A stretch of DNA of 64,000 nucleotides from Sitta carolinensis (taxonomy: Eukaryota; Chordata; Aves; Passeriformes; Sittidae). Numbering within the stretch: position 1 is the stretch's first letter; every line of letters begins with the position of its first letter. The stretch spans positions 82,400,743 to 82,464,742 of the forward strand of contig CM063283.1 in NCBI GenBank assembly GCA_032173965.1. The letters are read 5' to 3'. Made by a program: the position numbers and the translations under genes. The notes below the pieces were generated by a model, which searched no databases, had not been told where the DNA came from, and saw only the letters and a list, made by a program, of their open reading frames with translations. Below are positions 48,732 through 61,214 of the stretch, piece by piece.

Positions 48732-51700
48732 GTTTGTCTTTCTGTTCTTATACAGTTAAGTTATTGTTGTCAATTGTACTTTCACAACCACTCAAACTTC
48801 AGGCAATACATGGAAGCTGTTACTAAACTAGTAGGGAATTGATTGTCTGTTCCATATTTGTTGATTTTTTCTGTTTTAAGACTGTGTGGGTAGTTTTCTG
48901 CAAAGAAAAGATGAGTTTGCTGAAGCACATAGCACAGCTAAAGTACGACATTTGCACAGAGGAAAATGCAGTGAAAAGTTGGTGCATTTAATGCTGTTAG
49001 ACTTTTAAAGACTGTTTTCCTTTATCTGCATAATTGCAATCTACATGCATTTCCCGGGGGGTTTAATTTACCTCTTACCAGAACTGGGCATATAAAATAT
49101 ACTGAAATAGGCTGACACTTCACTAGCTCAAACATAATATGGTAAAAAGTGCTTTCATACTTGCATGGTGATACTGAATTCCTTTAGATTATGTGTATTT
49201 TGATCTTCTTATTTGGATGAGATCAGGTGTTGCTGCTTGGTTTACACATGTACTTCTGCTGTTTTGTAGCAGTGAGTTAAAGCTACAATTTTAAAGTGTG
49301 CTGAAAATTGAGAATAGAAGTATTTGAAAGTAAGATCAGAAGGAAAACTACTTACAGAGTAAATGGCCAAAGAGATTTGTTATCTTGGAGTGAGAAAAAG
49401 TGTACAACTTTTCTTGAGAAAGTGAAATTTGGTATTTCTTTGAATACCCTTTAAGACAGTGGTGGTATCTGAAAGCATTCACTTTGACCTTACCTCACCC
49501 TCACTTCTAATTCATATTTAAAGGTGTGTCAGTGAATGCATGTGTGAAATTTTTCACCCTTTTTTAATTAAGGAAAATTTAACAGTTGAATAAAAATTAT
49601 ATTAACTTAGAATTTCTGGCATTGTTAGTTACTCTAAATATAGCCTGCTACTTAATTTTTAATTCAGTGCACTAGTGTCTCTTTCAGGTGACCTTCAAGG
49701 GAGGGACACAGAGCCCTATGACCCTAAGAATGTACTAGCCTTCTATCTTGTATATGATTTTTTAAAATTTGTTTCAAGTGATCTTTATAAGCAATGTTTA
49801 TTCCTTTGTGCAAAGCAGAGTGACAGTGTTGACTGTGCTGGTTTATACCATTCAGCATGGACATGTGAGTGTAAAGATTTTTGACTTATTTCTTCTGTGT
49901 GAAATTAGAGACAGGTGAGAGAACTGTTGACTAGAGACAGCAAGAAAATAAAATACTATCTTAATTACCCAGAAGTAGTGGCAGCAGTTAATATTTAGGC
50001 CCCTCAGATGAGGAGGCAAGTTTAGTCTAGTCATGGCATCCTGTTGTAAACAAACACAGCATTACCTTGTGTGGTGCCCCTTAACTTGATCTGTCTTTCA
50101 TCGAGCGATAGTTGGATCGCTTGTGCTTTTACAGGGCCTTTTTATATTGACCTAGAAAACATCTCAGTGTAGTATGGTTAAGCATACCTCCAAGCTACGA
50201 ACTGCTTTAGAAAACAGCTTGTCTAATCTGTAGGGGTTTTTTCCTCTTCTAGGATGCTGCTGGCTATAAACTATCAGTGGAGACAATGAGCAAATATTTT
50301 TCATTTTTAACCAGTCTTGCACTTCCTGGGTAAATGGCAACTGTAGAATAATGTATGATAAATGGCTTAATTAGATTACAAAATTCTTTGGGCAAAACAG
50401 AATTAATAGGAGTATAAAACTAGAATATGAGGTCTATCATTGATCAGTTTGATATGAAGTATTTTATCTGAAGTTTCTTTTTTAGGTGGTAGTTTGCTTC
50501 GACTTCATGATTTTAAGGAGACCTTTTTGGAAGCATCATAAACTAAATATGGGTGCTAGTAACTGTTGATACAGAAGATGGGTATATTTTATCTGCTGTT
50601 TTATGTTCATGTTAATTCCAATTTATCCTTGTAGGTTAGGTGTGTTTCAAAGAATAGTTATTTATCAGCTACATAATCATTGAAGAAATTTCATGTTAAA
50701 ATTAAAGACTGCATGGAGATTTTGTAGAATAACTTGAAACAAAACTATCATTTTAGTTGCTAAGCTTATGCTTTGTTGCTTTTGGAATTTACAATCTCCT
50801 ATTCCACTGTATAGGCTTTCAGACACAACAGTTCCTGATTATGATGTAAAATTGGAATGCCAAGTTCAAGCAGAAATGGAAGCAAATCTGTTCTTCCATA
50901 TTTCTACTACAATCTTGTAATTTTGTAATTTGTTGAAAAATGACAGATTCTTTTTTAACTTGTTTGTGCTATTAAAACTAGCATCTTAAAATAAAAATTT
51001 AGTAATGGTGGTGGATGGTGATATTATGTGGCTCGGAATCTGCTCTGAGGCGGGTCGGAATGACTGGGTCTTCCACAGGTTCCAAGAATTCTAAAGCAGT
51101 GGCTTTTCATACAGGGCCATGTAAGTAATTAATCTGTGTAGGTAATCCCCTGTGCTATAGTAGGGGTGGTCATTAGAGGATAGCACATCAAGTTTCTTGA
51201 AAATCTTTAAATAGACCACCAGTAGTGAGGTGGACTTTTCTGGAAAGTGGTGGAATAGGCAGTCCCTCAGTTTTCATTTATTGATGAAAATTGAAAAAAC
51301 CTTAGCAAAGTAGGGCTTTATAAGAAAAATCTATTTCTCAAAAGAAAGATAATACATAACTGTTGAAGTGTTCTCTATTACCTTGGGGAGCTAAATTCCT
51401 TAGTAAGTATCTGCATAAAATGAAGTAAAACTTCAGTCCGTCTTATCCTGATGTTAATTCTAAGACCAAGATCTTTCTTAAGTGCTTAACACCTATGGGA
51501 TATATTGAATGCAGCACTTGAAGAGTTACTGTATCCACCTTGCTTGTCAATTTATCTGAAACTGGAGGGAGAAGAAACCATCCCTCTCAAATGTACCTGC
51601 AACTTAAAAGATGTCATCTGAAAGGCTGAGTACTGTGTTGTAGCCAACATCTGGTGATATCCCTACCTGTCAGGGTTGGAATATAAGCAGCACCATTATG

Positions 51701-54700
51701 CACAGTGAATGAGGAAAATATACCTGAAGTTTGAAACAAAATTAGAATAAAATACATGTGTGTACACTGACATGCTTATATATTTGTAACTCAGTGTTAG
51801 CTAAATTAGGAAAATAGGTATTCTTTGCTACATAGAGGCCACATCACCTTACAGAATTGTGGAGTTTTAACTTTAAAACTAGACTTTTTAAAAAGTAAAA
51901 TAAATTTATGCTAAATGTAATGATTTTTAAAGAGGAGCTAAAAATAAAAATCTGGCCTAAGTTTTTAATTAATCTTCCCAGTGTTAGTGAAAGACCCATG
52001 GTAGCATATTTTCTGATAATTTTAATGAATTATACCTTTATCTGCTGTGCCTACTGGGTGGTTCCTTGGTGTAGTTGTATGCGTCACAACTCAGTGTGAA
52101 AGCAGAACTACTCGTTTCATGGCCACCTGTTAATGATACTAAATGCTGCTTACACATGCTATTTATGTCAGTTGTATGAGAACTATTTCTTCAGCTTCTG
52201 CAGTGCCTCACAAGATTGGCTTGCCTTCTCAATGAAGTAACTTTACACTTTAGTGCCTCTAGATCATTTTTGCATTTCTTTGTTACCAAAATGTAACATA
52301 AATGCTTGTGGCATGTTCAAGACAGCAATGAACAGAATCTGTAGGTACTAATGTCTTCTGGGCCATTGTTATATTTGTGATGTAGTGCACACAGTGATTC
52401 TTTTAGTCATGAAGATAACAGTGTCATTGCTGAGGCAAAACTACTTTCAAAAAATTTAATTGAGACTGTTGGGTTTACAGCTATAGTCTCAGAAGAAGGT
52501 TGTGTAACAATTAGAGGCTTTGGGCATGACAGCTTTCCTGTTAACATCAGTTTTCTAATTTAACATAATTTGTATGCCTTTTAACACCACAGGGGGAAGA
52601 CCCAATATTCATTTTTACATAATACTTTTACTACAGGCAAACAAAAGCCTTATTAAAGAACACAAGTGTTTGCTGAGAGGGCTGGAGATGGAATACAAAT
52701 CTCATTTTGACTGTGGCTAATATGTACATTTGATGCTAGCTTGCTGATGTAATGCTGGTTTTCCAGAGCAGATGCCAGCATTTAAAACAAAATGAAAATA
52801 TATTGTCCGCCCACTGAGACTTACTAGTTAAGATGAGGTTTTCCATAAATGGTCCACTGCTAGTGGATTGCCATGTTTTAAGCTCTGGTCTCTTAAAAAG
52901 TAAGCAAGCTTGTAGATTTTTACCACTTCTGTAATAGAGACTCCTGGTTCAAATGTAAAATGTATTGGCTGCCCATGATAGCAGCTTCTTTACCTGCTCA
53001 TGTCTGGAGATATTATTACAGAAAATGTGTACTGTTTCTGTAGAAAAGCCGAAATGGTGAAAGTTTGTTACAGCTTACTTGCATGCATGGTTTAAGAGTC
53101 TAGATGTCAGTTCCCTCTGCAGCTAAGTTTTGTGAAGCAGTAATTCATACATTGAAGAGTTCAGATGTACTTTTTTTTCCATTGAAATAAAAGATTCATT
53201 ATTTTCTCCATTTTAACTAACACTACTAATAGTAGATGTTGTAAGACTGTTGGTGGTAGTGCTAGAAAGCCTGAAACAGTCCAGCACGTATTGATGTAAG
53301 ATGTCCTTTATCTTTTGCAGGACAAGAGGAATATGAGATTGTTTTCACAATTGTCCAAATCAGAATTTTTCAGGGTATCAGTAGACAAGCAGTTGACAGA
53401 ATGCTTGCTCCAGCTGTTGACTTTGCAGCTGTGTAGCAAGACTGAGCTTGGTGACATTTCTTGTTTGAGAGGATTCTTCTTGAAGTGAATTGCATCTAGT
53501 GACTGAAACTTGCTTTGTTGTAAACATGTAAAGATAAAAAGCTATTCCAGAGTTTAAGTGGATGTCTGTCTTAGCTGTATGTGTTACTTTCGATGTTGAA
53601 TTGATGGCCTGTCCTGACAAGGGCTGTTTTCTGTAGACAAATATTAGAATTGCCTCAGGTGTACCTGTCAGTCCCTTGGCTGTGGACAATCAAAATAATC
53701 ATGTACTAGGAGGAACTTACTAGCTTGTGCCCTGGAAACAGTTGAGGAACAGAATACACTGGGAAGGAATAGAAGAACTGATTTAAGCTGTGATCAGGGT
53801 ATTTTCTGAGGATGATGCAACTGTATGGCAAACAGCATATATTAGTGACTGTAATACTTAATTTGACATAATTGATAAACTATAGCCTGTTTGACAGCTA
53901 TTCACAGGCATTAGCAATTATATTAGCAATGACTAATATTTTTCCACTACTTTTGTCTTATCACAAAATGTAGAAGAAATTGTGTTTCACGGGGTAGATT
54001 TTTTCTGAAGAATCCTGCTTTTTTTCTTTCTATACTATGTACCCTTTTCTATTTTTAAATTAGTAGGGCACATAAAAGAGAGATTTTTTTAATCTTCACT
54101 GGATAAAAAATGTCATCATTACTAATGATGGCAAATTCTCAGAGGAAGCTTCACTCTAGAAGCCTTTGGTAAAAGTTTTGTCAGCAAATAAAGCAAGTTA
54201 GGAATGGACATGGATGTAATGTGGAAAGGTCTTGTGTACATGGCTTTGGGGGCACAGGTAACTGCATCTTCCATTTTGTCCCCAGCCAAGTGTTTTCTGA
54301 ATAAATCAATATGCTCGTTATACTGCATCCTTCTGATATTGAAACTCTGTGACTGTACAAAGAAAAAAGTGTGCAGCCATATTTTGAGGTGTTTCTGCAG
54401 CAATAATGCTTTTGCGATAGCATCTTCCAGTTCCCAGCAGGACTTTATGATTTACCTGTCAGCTCTACCAAGCTGCAAATTGGGAGAATCCCAGTATTTC
54501 CAAAATCAGAGTTGTAGAAGAACTTGAGTGAGACATCTGTTAGAGCAACATATATATTACTGAATGGGAGGAGATTGGTAAGTGTGTACTATAATTGTTA
54601 GGCACCATGCAAAAAAATGCTAGATTACCTCAGCCTTCACTAACAAGTGAAAATTAGATTTGGACTATTTGAAAGTTTCCCAGTGCTACTTTTGTTTGTG

Positions 54701-57412
54701 TGTATGTGATATGACTTGGCTGTGGTAGCCATTCTCAAATGCTTTTAGTTGAATGTAGTTTTAAATTCAATACCCAAGATGGCGTGTATGGAACGCATTT
54801 CATAGTTTCAGGTGGAAGCTTTTGCTGGATGCCACTGCCTACTGTCTCCTCCTACATTAGAACTAACATGCTTTCCCAGATAGGTTTGTGTAGGTGGTCC
54901 AAAGTTTTGCATGCTCTGCTGGAGTGCTGACACTTCAGTGGCTTTTTCTTGAGGGTCATTTTAGCTATTTCAATTGGGCTTGGTTAAATTAAAGGGGAAA
55001 AGTGTTAATAATAGTTGTAGCATAATTCTTTATGCCTTAGTAAGATTTTCAAGACTATCCAGTGGTGACCCTTAGCATAGCAATTTCATTCGAACTGAAC
55101 AGGATGCTTCTTTCCCAGGCTATCGCAAAATTAAGAGTACTGCTACTTGCTCTGATATCTTAAAATAAGGGGAGAAATTAGCTTCATATAGCAAACAGCT
55201 TAAAAAATAATTTCATTTTTTTTACCTCAGAATCAGAAGTTAGTCTTCTTTAGATTTCATTCTTACTGTTACCTAGGATCCTTCCTTATGTTACTCCTGG
55301 CTGCTCTAAACATCAGACTCTCTTTTGATTTGCTTATGGAATTGCTATATGCTGTAACATGTCAGTGATCCCAAAATGGGACAGAGCAGTGTACGGCTTC
55401 ATCTCTAAACTTGGTTTAGCATTAGGAATTAACATTTGCATTAACCACAAGACCAGATTACCATATACTTCTTTACAAAAATAGACTTGAGAGTAAAATG
55501 GCCAAGAATATGCATAAATGAGCATGATAGTTGATATATTTAAAACTGAGATGAGTGCACAATCTGGTATGCAGGAAGGAGACTTCCACTGTATTTTTCT
55601 GGTCAGAATTTGAACACAGTATTGCTGACTGGAAAATAGACTGCATTGGGAGAGTTGCTGAACACTGCTCTCATGCATTAACTCAGGTCGCATCTATAAA
55701 TTTGGAAACAGTGTAGGTTAAAGTACCTTTTTTCTTCTAATGGTATATCACTCGAACTTTATGGGCAAGTGTGTTCATTTTTCCATTTCCTTCCCCTTGC
55801 ATAGCACAAATATTGACTACAGACCAAACTAGATGAATGAAGTTTTCAGAGTTAAGGGTAACAGCAAAAGTAAGCTAGTGTAAAACTGCAACAGGGTTAA
55901 AATTAATGGATGTTTATCTCTTACTGTGGAAGGAAAGAGGAGCATGTATGATCAAATTAGTCTCTATAGCCCATCTAAAAACAGCTGCCAGACAGTGACT
56001 GAAGGATAGCAAGCTCAAGTCCAGGATAGAAGGAAACAACAGAAACTAAAATGATTGTTGCCAGAGGAAAGACTTTTACGTATATGCCCTGAAGACTGGT
56101 TTAGCACAGGTTCATTCTCTGTAGGGATCTCTCAGGGTTTGATCATATGACTAAGCTATGCAAAATGAATCACAATCTTAGCATGGTTTTAAGCCTAATG
56201 TAATGTGATTTTAAACGATACTGCCACAGTACTCCCTGATCTTCCTTATGTTAGCAGCAGAATCATGTTGTTTCTAAGTGGCACAAACTGTGTGAGATTG
56301 GATGAAGACCAATAGGGGGGTTTAAATTTGCTCTTTAGTTGTCTTGATGACCTGAGGCAATTTACTCTATTGCTTCACTGTCACTAGCGAAGCAAGCAAA
56401 TTCTGTGTGGGCATAGGGGAAGATGCAGGTGTGCTTGCTCTGGTATAGCTTACCTTTGACTTGCTCAAAAACTTCATTATTAAGATTTCAGATGAACTTA
56501 CTGTTTTCAAGCTGATTTTCTGTGCAGTAGTTTCATTTTAGAGTAATAGAACTTGGTGGGGGGAAGAACCCAGAAATTTTCAAAGTTCTAAGTTGTCCAA
56601 GGATCATCTTTCAGAGTTTCCTCTGTGAAACATACTGTTTAGTACATCAAGCTTAACAGGAAGTAATACAATCGGAACTCTTGCAGTAAAAATTCTCATT
56701 AGTTTGGCTGGAAGGATGCTAAAGTGGATGAACAGAAAGCAATAAAAAAAGTATCACACTTCGACTTAAATAATTGTAAATGCAAATGTCTACCACAAGG
56801 TCAAGAGAGCTTATGTTACAGAGGAAATATTTCTCTAGGCTTCTTCTCAGGAAGGTTCTTGTAGTTACCCTACTTTATCTATCCTGAAACAGATTTTTGA
56901 AGGCACTTCAGCATTTTAAGAATTTGATGTGTTAGAACAAGTTTTTCAAAACTGTTGTCTTTCCTCCAAATGAGAATGAACTCTTTTCTAAATAATAGTA
57001 GTGCAAGTCTTTTATGTGATGTTTTCGAGATTTAAATTCCATAAAACTCTTGATAATGTCAGTTGTTTCTATAGAGGGAAATGTTGATTTTCACTTTGCA
57101 GTCAATTAGATAGCAAGTTAAAAAAACTTTTCTGTGATTTTATTGGTCAGACTTGGATTGACAGCAATAACAGTAGAGGAATGGGAAGGCTGATCAGGTA
57201 TTCATTGTAAGCCTGCTTACTGATAACATTTTATTACATTCACCATTACTGTTTAACTGATTGGCTGTAACACACTTTGTATTCTTAAAACTCACTGAAT
57301 TTAATAAAGGAAAGACTCATACAAGAAATACAACCCTTTAAATCTCCATGTTGGCTTCCATTTTCTGTTGTGTGTCAGAGAACTTCATGCAGTTACCTGT
57401 TTCCATTGTTAG
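48732..57412 (+). other. PPP2R3B intron, second part
   Basis: AT-rich intron sequence. An exon-like segment at 50,253-50,329 (strong acceptor, open, 77 bp) is not divisible by three and was not accepted. No repeats of known family were recognised. Confidence 0.6.
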
Positions 57413-57526
57413 GTGGTTGATGAGCTTTATACATGGGTGGTTGCAGGCATATTAGGATTTAAAAGGCTGAATAGCATATCTCTGCAGAAAATCCTCTTAG
57501 CTTATTATGCACTTCAGTTCATCCAG
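57413..57526 (+). other. Candidate cassette exon, 38 codons
   Basis: It is bounded by an AG acceptor (CATTGTTAG|GTGG) and a full-consensus donor (CATCCAG|GTAAGT). The 114 bp are divisible by three and open in the phase demanded by both neighbours (VVDELYTWVVAGILGFKRLN, then SISLQKILLAYYALQFIQ). In-frame stops lie immediately outside both ends (TAG at 57,410-57,412; TAA soon after the donor), as for a real exon. I recognise no homologue, and human PR70 passes directly from the RRSAGT region to VVQTRKEE without it. It may be a lineage-specific optional exon or chance. Confidence 0.35.
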
Positions 57527-58084
57527 GTAAGTTTAGCATAAAGTAGCATACATATATTAGAACAGAGGACCTAGTCTACTGAAGAACTAGATTAACTGTT
57601 GAAGAACTAGATTAATTTATGTGTTGCACATTGTTAACAATATTGCAACAGACTTTTTTTTAAATGCCTAATTAAAAACTACTAAGGAATTGAACCAGAT
57701 TTTTATCTATTTGATAGGCAAAAATCTCTTTATAGTATTTAATGCCTTTTTTTTTTAAGTGGGAGAGATTGTGGTGAATCACTTAGTAAAATCCTAATGT
57801 GAAGTTGGCTGTAAATGAGAGGTAGGATTTTTTTGTGTCCTTTTTTGACCCTGTTGTATGCATTCTGATTACTTTTCTTTAGTATGGAAATTGTCATGGA
57901 AATTCCTGTCAAATACTACAGCAAGAGCTGACTGTGAACTCTGTAAATATTTTTAAATGTTTAGGGTTGGGCTTTTTTTCGGTGAAATAGGCAGAAAAAA
58001 ATATTGGTGTCATCAGCATTTCTGAATGAAGTCATCTTATTCTGTAGTCCTGTCAAACCAATGTAAATACTAATCCCTTCAATC
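57527..58084 (+). other. PPP2R3B intron
   Basis: Intron sequence with a small tandem duplication ('gaagaactagattaa' twice, about 57,580-57,616). Nothing else was recognised. Confidence 0.6.
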
Positions 58085-58318
58085 CAGATAGTGATAGAAC
58101 ATGAGGAAATGGTTTTAAACTAAAAGAGGAGAGGAAGAATTCTTTACTGTGAGAGTGGTGAGGCACTGGTACAGGCAACCCAGAGAAGTTGTGGGTCCCC
58201 CCTCCCTGGAATTGTTCAAGACTAGGTTGAATGGGGCCTGAACAACCTGATCTAGTGGATGGCATCCCTGCCCACAGCAGGAGGGGCTGGAACTAGATCT
58301 CACTTCCAACCCAAGTTC
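58085..58318 (+). mobile_element. CR1 LINE 3' region, sense orientation
   Basis: GTGATAGAACATGAGGAAATGG leads into 'gaagaattctttactgtgagagtggtgaggcactgg', 'gttgaatggggcctgaacaacctgatctagtgg' and 'ggctggaactagatctcacttccaacc', the order of the CR1 3' untranslated region on the + strand. The terminal ATTCTATG repeats are lost or decayed. It is heavily 5' truncated. Confidence 0.85.
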
Positions 58319-60334
58319 ATGTCTTAATCTCAAAGATGTCTAAAAGAATATTGCGTTTACAAACATTTTTACCTTCTTTCCTTTTCCAGCAAGTCCTTTA
58401 TAAGTGATGTTTTGCTCACTTGCATTTGAATCCACATATTCCACACCTTCATGGGGCTCGGTGTTTCTCTTTGGCAGTTGCTACATGCACATGTTAGATC
58501 TTGACATTACTGAGCATACATCATTAAAATATCTGGGAACAAATCTTCCCTTGTTATTTCAGAAATATCTCCTCTAGCTGCAGGATTGTATCATAGCCTG
58601 AGCTCTTACAGTTAAGAGAGAAGGAAAAGCCCACCCTTTTAAAATTCCCACTGTCTTTATCTTTTGCTTATCACGAAGTTAACTGCTGAATGCAGCTCAT
58701 CTGATGGTAGATGTAAGAAGACTGTCTAGCTTGAAGAATTAATTTCTTTGGAATACATTGTATCCATGTTCTCTGGTATATACTAATATACTACTGTATT
58801 GTAATTATAATACTGATTTTATGACATTACTATTAACAACTGCTGAAAGAATGGTTGGAAAAGTATCTGGAAAGTTGCAAAATTAATATTAAAAGTTTTG
58901 CCATTTGAACAGTGACCTCAATGGGATTGAAACTTCCATTTCCTCCGCTGTAAAAGTCAAAGCAAGTAAGTGGTAGCTGTGGGCAGTTCTTACAATTCTG
59001 TATGTCAAGAATGAAAACTGCTTGTATAGTAAAGGTTTTCTTGAATTCTCCTATAGACAGATTTTACAGAAGTTTGTTTATATTACTGTAAGAAGTTTTC
59101 AAGGAATTCTCACTTCCTCACTGTTATATAAAACCTAAACTGCAGTGGCAACTTTGCAATACACTTACAGATCCTGGATTTCGTATATACTTATTGCAAA
59201 GGTTAATGCTCCCTTCAGTTCTGATACTGCAGCACGCATCTATTTGATGAGTTATTTGCAAGCTTATACAGTTGTTTTCCTTAATTCCAAGCATGCTGTG
59301 CTGGTACTCTTTCTCACCAAGTTGCAGGGAAAATTTTCACTGACCAAAAGAGTCTCTTCTTTTGAGTTTAGCCTACTGGTACAAGTTTTAAAGATTTTAA
59401 CTTAAAATCACAGGAAAATGTTGATCACTTCCTAAATGTTAAATTGACCACTGAAATGGAGTAGTTGTGCAGAAAGATTAATGAACTGTTCATGCAGATT
59501 TTCAAGTCAAAGATTCGATGTTAGAAGACTTCTGGCAGTTCTTGTTAATGAAGGAGTTCCCCAGTTAAAATTATAATTAATAATCTCACACAATTAGTGC
59601 ATTTTGATTGCCCTGAAATAACAGAACTGACTCCTTCATGCAACCTTCATGCAATATGTGCCCCTGCACCTGAACAGAAAATAGCAAAGTTTTTAGAGCT
59701 CTTTTAGTATCACACGTTCCTTCATTAGAGCAGCCTCAGTTGTACAAGAAGCCTTTTGATGATTGGAATTCAGACTGAGAGGAGAATCTTTGGCCCTTCT
59801 TGGGAAGGTTAGAAAATGGAGGAGATGTAATATCAACTTTATAGTGCATTAGTTGGAGGTAATGCTTTTGGACGACATGCTTCTCTCTTTGGTACAGATC
59901 CTCTCCCTGTGTTGACTGACATTAGCAGCACAATTCAATTGTCCCATTCCAAGTTGCTGGTGGCATTTAAGAAGTATTAGCATGTTCAGAACATCCACGT
60001 GGCAGATGCAGGGTGAGAGCTGTGCTCAGAGCTGCCTGCTGAATACCACAAGGAATGTTCCAAGGGCATTTTGTTTCATGCCCTAGATGGTATTCTCACT
60101 AGATGCCTCTATGTAAGCACCAAATAATTCTAGCAGAAATGATTGTGAAGTGATCATACACTTGCTAATGCAAACGAAGCCTTTTTATAATTTTTTCTTT
60201 TGCCAACTTTGAGAAATAGACGTGTAAATATCTATAGACATATTTCAATATAGGGAGAGTTAATCTGTCCTGCTGTGACAGATTTTTAGTTTATATTTGG
60301 TCTTAGAATTGAATTAATATTCTTTCTCATAGAT

Positions 60335-60384
60335 TAAATAATATATATAAATAATATATATAAGATATATAAATAATATATATT
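60335..60384. repeat. AT-rich microsatellite
   Basis: Imperfect ATATATAAATA-type repeats, largely self-complementary and so able to extrude as a cruciform. Confidence 0.75.
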
Positions 60385-60812
60385 CTTATAGTAAGCATGC
60401 TGAATTCAAATGTTTAAATATAACATTTTCATCTTAGAGGAATCATTTTTCTTCAACTATATGTTTGTCTTAAGTTCTGAATAGGTTGCTGGACTTCTTC
60501 CTTATAATCTTTGTCTGTTGTGAACATGTTCCAGACTCTAAGGTGAAAAATAAATAAAAAGCCCTTACTGTATAATTCTTTTAAATACCTTGTGCTCAGA
60601 TAGCTCTTACTACAAATCCTGAATTGAGATTTCCATATGTGTTTAAGAACAGCTTTTAACCTGGACATCATTTATTGTGTAACTGAGGTATCTAAATTAG
60701 TGGTTTCTGAAAAAATATAGTATCCAATGAACAAATGAGTCTGATGATATCTGTTCTTTTTCTCTTGGGGTCTTTTCCAGTATAGTCTTCCATCTGCTCC
60801 TACCTTTCCTTT

Positions 60813-60832
60813 AAAAAAAAAAAAAAAAAAAA
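60813..60832. repeat. A20 homopolymer
   Basis: Twenty consecutive A residues in the intron. No retroposon body was identified immediately upstream. Confidence 0.8.
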
Positions 60833-61074
60833 TTCAGTCTGAGGCTCTAAGTTTCCCTAGCTGTGGATTTTAAAAATGCCTTACCTAAGCTTCCTTAAAA
60901 TGCTGATTTGCCTCATATTATCTGCAACATTCAGGGAATGTTAGTAGTCTGTAGTCTGTAATTTGCACTTTCCCTTTTCTTGGATGAGGGATTCCTCATC
61001 AGGCATCTCTGAAGAACAATATTGCCTGCTGCTCTGTGGTCATTTGAGCAGAGCACTCACATGGGAGTGGTTTA

Positions 61075-61214
61075 CACAGAATCACAGAATATTCTGAGGA
61101 GTATTGGAAGGGACCCAAAAGGATCATCAAATCCAGCACTTAAATGAACAGGGACTGAACCCATGACCTTGGCATTATTAGCACCATGTTCTGACCAACT
61201 GAGCTAATCTTACG
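61075..61214 (-). mobile_element. tRNA-Ile-derived SINE with CR1 tail (TguSINE1-like)
   Basis: On the - strand the head reads TTAGCTCAGTTGGTTAGAAC (A box), then an isoleucine-type ATGGTGCTAATAATGCCAAG anticodon arm with anticodon AAT, then GGTCATGGGTTCAGTCCC (B box, complement of 61,151-61,168). This closely follows tRNA-Ile(AAU). The tail at 61,075-61,135 is a CR1 3' end (complement of CACAGAATCACAGAATATTC). A tRNA-Ile head fused to a CR1 tail is the structure of TguSINE1, described from passerine birds. It is not a functional tRNA: the 3' acceptor half is replaced by the CR1 tail. It lies antisense in a PPP2R3B intron. Confidence 0.88.

Larger units (their letters stand above)
58319..61070 (+). 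other. PPP2R3B intron
   Basis: AT-rich intron with an AT microsatellite (60,335-60,384) and an A20 run (60,813-60,832). No exon was recognised; a small ORF at 59,145-59,405 lacks any support. Confidence 0.6.

Noticed and set aside
50253..50329. Exon-like segment with strong acceptor (TTTTTTCCTCTTCTAG) and GTAAAT donor
   Set aside because: It is open, but 77 bp is not divisible by three and would shift the phase-0 junctions of PPP2R3B; the donor is weaker. Kept only as a cryptic-exon possibility.
61150..61214. Possible tRNA-Ile gene on the - strand
   Set aside because: The A box, anticodon arm and B box are present, but the acceptor 3' half is replaced by a CR1 tail, so it is a SINE head and not a tRNA gene.
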